Part shown: one piece after another, positions 58,911 through 64,000 of the stretch
Position numbering within the stretch: position 1 is the first letter of the stretch
How the letters are laid out: each line of letters begins with the position of its first letter
From: Acheta domesticus
Lineage: Eukaryota > Arthropoda > Insecta > Orthoptera > Gryllidae
Direction: 5' to 3'
DNA length: 64,000 nt
Assembly (NCBI GenBank): GCA_031308135.1
Contig: JAHLJT010009419.1
Location: forward strand, 181,490,856-181,554,855
Position numbers and translations under genes: made by a program
Notes under the pieces: generated by a model
The model's database searches: none
What the model was told of the DNA's origin: nothing
The model's input: the letters and a program-made list of their open reading frames with translations, nothing else

Positions 58911-61604
58911 GAGACACAGAAAAAAGAGATCCTTCATTAAATAAAAATGAAGGGGGATAAAATGTGCCCCCTAAAAATGATTTCTGACCACGGTGGACCG
59001 CCATCCCTGGCTTTCATTGAAGATGTACATTTGTTTTGATGTTCCGTTCAAACAATAAGTGTTTTTAAGAAAAGAAAGAAAATGAGTGAATGGAATGAAT
59101 ATTTCCAACACTTATGTGATCTTGTAAGACGTATACTAATGTGCCAAATTCGTGATTCATAAGTCAAAATAAAAAAGTCAATATTTTAATATTTTTTAAA
59201 TTTATCTTTGTGTGTAATTTACGAGTACAATATCACTGAACACCTTTCATAATAAGAAGTTATTACCACAAGTATTTCGCGATATATCATACTGTTTAAT
59301 GTTATGTTATATACCTATATAACATTTTTTCCCTAAATTCAACATCATGTATCCGAAAATACTCGATAGTTGTACGTTTCTTCACATGTGACAATATTCA
59401 AAATACATTGCATGTGATGTTGCTACTTTTTGCGTAATATCACGAGTAATTTAGATTTAGAACTTTTAAGAGATTCAAAGCCATGAAACTATTTTTCTGC
59501 AATATTATTACAAATCAACTTAGGAGATTGTAGAAACCGTATTGAGCTTCTTAAGAAGGTATTTACTGTGAATTACCACTTGGTACGTACTTGAAAATGT
59601 GAATAAATAAATTGGTATTTGATAAACGTCCTGTCATGTAATTGACATTATTGTTCTTGATTCCTTTCATTTACAGGCAATTAGGAATGAAAACTAGTCT
59701 TATTGTGATCACAGCTCGTAATGTTAATTCCAAATCCTGTCCGCGTTATCCTGATTATATGTTATCTACTTTTTCAAGCCTCATGTTTTGTTTTATGCAT
59801 ATCTAAAAAGAAACCAGAAAATTGAGAGAAGTTTCTCCAAAACATCGTTTTTAACTTCATAATAGTTGAACGTGATTATTATTTTAACATTTTTATTAAC
59901 AATATTGATTTTGTAACATTTTTTAAATCGACGGTCTGTGGAAACTTTAGATGAATAAACTGATTGAGGTTTAATTTTTTCCTATTTTTACTCTTATTTA
60001 AGGCTGGTTTTCACCTCAGTAAGGCTAGTATTTACACCACGTCTGGCGGCGAATGAAAGGAACAATAATTTAAGATCAGTATTTGTTTGGATATAAATCG
60101 TTTTCATTTAAATTCGTTTTTCTTAAATAAAAGAGCATGAGGAAACATACGCGGTTTCCAAATCTCGGTTGCGGTCAACTTCGAGGAAGTTAGCTTCCTG
60201 ATAAGTGACGAATTGGCGAGTGAATATAATAGTCCGTTTCACACAACCGGCTTTCTTCTTGAAGAGTGTCACTATGAATGTCTCTTCGTGTTTTATTATA
60301 TATCCAGACATTTAGAGCCATGGTTTCGCAATTATATTTTATTATCACTAGATTTCGAAGAATTTTTCAAGCAATGACCATGTTTTAAACTTGTAATCTC
60401 CAGAAAGCCTGGCCTTTTTTACAGACTGAATGAGAATTGATATAGTTTGAAGTACAAAGAAGCTAGGGCATAAACAATATCTGGTTTCGCTAACGATAAA
60501 TACAAAACGTAATTATTAACTTCTAAATATAAAAATTATTTGAGACCGAGGAAAATTCGAAGAATGTTCTTCAAAGTTGCTCTATTCCTACAGCTGCAGG
60601 CACTCTGTTTATAAAGAAAACGAGAAGTTTAATTTCCTCTTTCATAGCGCCATGGCAGAGTGAAGATAGTATTCTAGTACGCGTGCATGTGAATGACTAA
60701 AGGCAAAAAGAGAGGAAGAAATATTGAGAGAGGAAATTGAATGGAGAACGCAGGTAGTCAGACTTAGAATTGGAAGGTCTGGCGACTTCAGCGGAGTGAG
60801 CGACCTCTCGGATCACAGAGCCCTCTCCGCCTTAATGAAGGGATCGATCCGGCGTATTTTGGTGAAAGGGGAACTTCACCAGAGAGCTATTTAGAAGGCC
60901 GTCGACCTCTGGAACCGAGATCTTTCTTACATGTTTTCCTGGGCTGCCTCCAAATACTCCTGGAATCCTGTTCTGCGATATGTAGTTCAGGATTGCACAT
61001 TTGAGGAAGGAAATGTATTAGGAAAAACTGAAATTTGTGTAGTTAAAAAGACGAAGCAGATCGGCACGTTATTGATATTTTTATGGAAGGGAACTTGTCT
61101 ATTGCTTGCCCCTGCAAGATAGGCAAATCCGTTGAGTGGAATGATTCGTTGGTCACAGTGAAAGAAGGAACTAGCTGAAATTGTAAACTATTATTCTTAT
61201 GTAGATCAATAAGGGTTAGGGGGAATGAACACAGTTTTGAAATATAAACCTACAGCTTTCTCTCTTTTTATTCTTGGTGATAATCAATCTACCTCCTAGA
61301 TTTTCAGAACACGTTCTTGGCCTTAGACATTTTTCTCTAGTCTCCTCCACCTATTGGTGGACCGCGTATAAAAAAACGTCCGTTAAGCTGGCAATGCCAT
61401 TTTCAAAAAACACATTTTCTCTATACCCAGAATTTTGTGCTATGTTTGTGCTTTCCAAATATCCAAAAATTAATTTTTTTGCTCCAACGGTTTTTCCAAA
61501 AATTGGTGGCTTTGCTGGCTTAATGTTAAGCTGGCAAAGCCAATTAGCCAAACAAATTTTCTTTATACACAAAATATTGTGCTATTTTTGTGCTTTTCAA
61601 ATAT
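58911..61604. other. No gene recognised
   Basis: AT-rich. 60720-61130 is less AT-rich (CTCTCGGATCACAGAGCCC) and carries an open plus frame of 63 codons at 60931-61122 with no known motif; it may be a retroposed fragment. 61430-61600 already shows loose similarity to the satellite downstream (TTTTTTTGCTCCAACGG, TTTGTGCTTT repeated at 61446 and 61582). Confidence 0.4.
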
Positions 61605-62678
61605 ATAAACATTAATGTTTTTGCTCTTACCAGTTTTCGAAAATTTAGAAAAAACGAATTTTCGAAATGCCCGGCAGGCGCAACAACAACGCGTAAGAAA
61701 ACTACTCGTAGAAAAAAAAACTATCCATCAACATTAGATTTTCTTGACACAAAAATAACCACAAAACAATTCTCTATCCAAAAACATTGTTTCGAAATAT
61801 TCAACATTTAATATTCCCTGTAAATAATAATAATTCTTTACACTATTGTCAAGAAACAACACAATTCAAGACATACAATTCCTCATAAAAACTAAACTAC
61901 TCAATATTTCGCAATGTCCTTTCCCAACAAACAGAACCAAACATTGTTCTAAAAAAGTACACACACGCTGATTTTTTTTGCTCCCACCGTTTTTGCAAAA
62001 TTCAACAAAACCACTCACGAGTCACCCGGAACAACGCACTCCCGCAGGATAAGAAAATCACTCATCAAGGTAAAAATCTAATTCAAAATCAAATTATCCT
62101 CACATAACATCAACGACATTACAATACAATATACAACACTATTGTTTTTAAGTTTTTGATTTTCGATACTATCAATGAAAAAATTGTATATCCTTTAACT
62201 GGGCACCCCAAAACACACCAATGGAGGCACATCAATCCTACTAAAAACTAAACTGCTCAACACTTCGCATTGTCCTTCCCCAACTAACAAATCAAACTTC
62301 ATTCTAATAAACTACACTTACAATGATTTTTTTGCTCTAACCGTTTTTTGAAAAATTGAACAAAATGACACGTATGTGGCACAAGATAGCGCAACTCCGC
62401 CAAAGAACCAAAACAATCTTCGAAGGAAAATTATCATTCAAAATTAAAATGTCTTATCACAGAATCAACAACAATACGATGCACTATGCAACAGTATTGT
62501 TTCCAAATCTTTGACTTTCGATACTATCTATAAAAAATCTAAATCATTACACTAAAAATCAAAAAAACGACGCATGGAGGCAAACAAATCCTAATAAATA
62601 CTAAACTACTCGACAAATTGCATTGTCCTTTTCCAAGAATAACAATGAAATATTGTTCTAATAAATTACACCAACAAT
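61605..62678. repeat. Satellite array, long diverged monomers (about 355 bp)
   Basis: Monomer starts (GATTTTTTTGCTC-type) lie at about 61614 (degenerate), 61970, 62325 and 62679, giving spacings of about 356, 355 and 354 bp. Shared phrases per monomer are AAAACTAAACTACTCAA, TTCGCAATGTCCTTTCCC, TTTGATTTTCGATACTATC and AATGGAGGCACATC. Identity between these long monomers is moderate, so this is the older side of the array. Confidence 0.85.
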
Positions 62679-63882
62679 GATTTTTTTGCTCTCATCGTTG
62701 TTTTGAAAATTAAACTCAACCTCGTATGTGTGCACCAGAATGGCGCCCACCTCGGTATAACAAAGACGACGGAAGGAGGCAAACATGTCCTAATAAATAC
62801 TAAACTACTCGACAAATTGCTTTGTCCTTTTCCAAGAATAACAATGAAATATTTTTCTAATAAACTACACCAACAATGATTTTTTTGCTCTCTTCGTTTT
62901 TTGGAAAATTAAACTCAACCTCGTATGTGTGCACCAGAATGGCGCCCACCTCGGTATAACAAAGACGACGGAAGGAGGCACACATGTCCTAATAAATACT
63001 AAACTACTCGTCAAATTGCATTGTCCTTTTCCAAGAATAATAATAAAGTATTGTTGCAATAAACTTCACCAACAATGTTTTTTTTGTTCTCTTCGTTTTT
63101 TGTAAAATTAAACTCAACCTCGTATGTGTGCACCAGAATGGCGCGCACTTCCGTATAACAAAGATGACGGAAGGAGGCACACATGTCCTAATAAATACTA
63201 AACTACTCGTCAAATTGTATTGTCCTTTTCCAAGAATAACAATGAAATATTGTTCTAATAAACTACACCAACAATGATTTTTTTGCTCTCTTCGTTTTTT
63301 GGAAAATTAAACTCAACCTCGTATGTGTGCACCAGAATGGCGCCCACCTCGGTATAACAAAGACGACGGAAGGAGGCACACATGTCCTAATAAATACTAA
63401 ACTACTCGTCAAATTGCATTGTCCTTTTCCAAGAATAATAATAAAGTATTGTTGCAATAAACTTCACCAACAATGTTTTTTTTGTTCTCTTCGTTTTTTG
63501 TAAAATTAAACTCAACCTCGTATGTGTGCACCAGAATGACTCCCACCTCGGTGTAACAAAGACGACGGAAGGAGGCATGTCCTAATAAATACTAAACTAC
63601 TCGTCAAATTGCATTGTCCTTTTCCAAGAATAATAATAAAGTATTGTTGCAATAAACTTCACCAACAATGTTTTTTTGTTCTCTTCGTTTTTTGTAAAAT
63701 TAAACTCAACCTCGTATGTGTGCACCAGAATGGCGCGCACTTCCGTATAACAAAGATGACGGAAGGAGGCACACATGTCCTAATAAATACTAAACTACTC
63801 AACAAATTGCATTGTCCATTACCAAGAATAACAATCAAATATTGTTCTAATAAACTACACCAACAATGATTTTTTTGCTCTC
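62679..63882. repeat. Satellite array, short homogeneous monomers (199 bp)
   Basis: Monomer starts lie at 62679, 62878, 63077, 63276, 63475, 63670 and a partial at 63868, spaced 199, 199, 199, 199, 195 and 198 bp. Each is a long monomer lacking about 155 bp from the middle (the segment around TTTGACTTTCGATACTATC). Two variants alternate: one with GATTTTTTTGCTC and GCGCCCACCTCGG, the other with GTTTTTTTTGTTC and GCGCGCACTTCCG. Open frames repeated every 398 bp on the minus strand are by-products. The array ends abruptly within a monomer at about 63882. Confidence 0.95.
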
Positions 63883-64000
63883 AATATATTTATTGCAGTG
63901 ATATAAACTTGATTTTACCCTATTGTTATCTGCTACTGTAGAAAAATATCTTTCTGGCACAATTTTTTATTACATACGAAGTTAAAATAAAATATTATGG
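63883..64000. other. Window edge, no feature
   Basis: AT-rich DNA after the satellite; nothing recognised before the window ends. Confidence 0.5.

Noticed and set aside
62865..63457. Repeated identical small minus-strand proteins
   Set aside because: They recur every 398 bp because the satellite does; there is no sign of selection or a promoter.

Overview
This window is non-coding-rich nuclear DNA of a eukaryote, most likely an insect with a large, repeat-laden genome. It is AT-rich with a few sharply bounded GC/CpG-rich islands. It has no bacterial-style gene order and no long coding ORF. The recognisable protein sequence is almost all decayed animal transposon protein: LINE reverse transcriptase, endonuclease and ORF1, a pogo/Tigger transposase tail and half a THAP domain. 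'Insect' is inferred from the mix of families (jockey-type LINE, RLE-type LINE, hAT/mariner/pogo miniature elements, tRNA-related SINEs); the species cannot be told from the sequence.

Layout. 1-17.9 kb is dominated by a family of about 1.6 kb non-coding elements, called family A/E here. The copies include a three-level nest (1895-5299), a complete copy (16142-17719), deleted copies (14303-15004, 9597-10179) and relatives (15005-15511). Between them lie a THAP-domain fossil (7255-7563), an inverted-repeat-bounded 1 kb element (8459-9497) and a broken jockey-type LINE (10213-11716). 18-21.6 kb is mostly featureless apart from a LINE 3' end. 21.67-22.06 kb and 22.97-24.72 kb are CpG islands, the best promoter candidates. 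25-35 kb is gene-poor, with two inverted relics of one RLE-type LINE (29408-30092 and 33465-34300). 35.2-38.1 kb holds SINE copies, a perfect 16-bp minisatellite, a roughly 60-bp repeat and a third CpG-rich block. 38.4-40.9 kb has two more family A pieces. 44.5-45.15 kb is a 54-copy G-rich 12-bp array. 46-51.3 kb carries SINEs, a deleted Tigger element, a 130-bp near-identical duplication and a hAT MITE with intact target duplication. 51.4-52.1 kb is a TGGCG-based GC-rich minisatellite. 54.4 kb has a mariner-like MITE and 55.4-57.2 kb a LINE with RT motifs. 58.7 kb has a possible 132-bp GC-rich exon. 61.6-63.9 kb is a satellite array whose monomers shrink from about 355 to 199 bp.

If a host gene is present, the simplest reading is a very long intron or upstream region of a plus-strand gene with promoter/first exon(s) in the 21.7-24.7 kb islands and a later exon near 58.7 kb. 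That is inference; no host protein was recognised. The most distinctive system is family A/E. Copies begin ACTTTCCCGTAT (or ACTTTCTCG), carry the inverted copy of that motif about 25 bp inside the other end, finish with a small hairpin and CTAG, and sit in T-rich sites without a visible target duplication. This asymmetric architecture resembles non-autonomous Helitron/Helentron elements.
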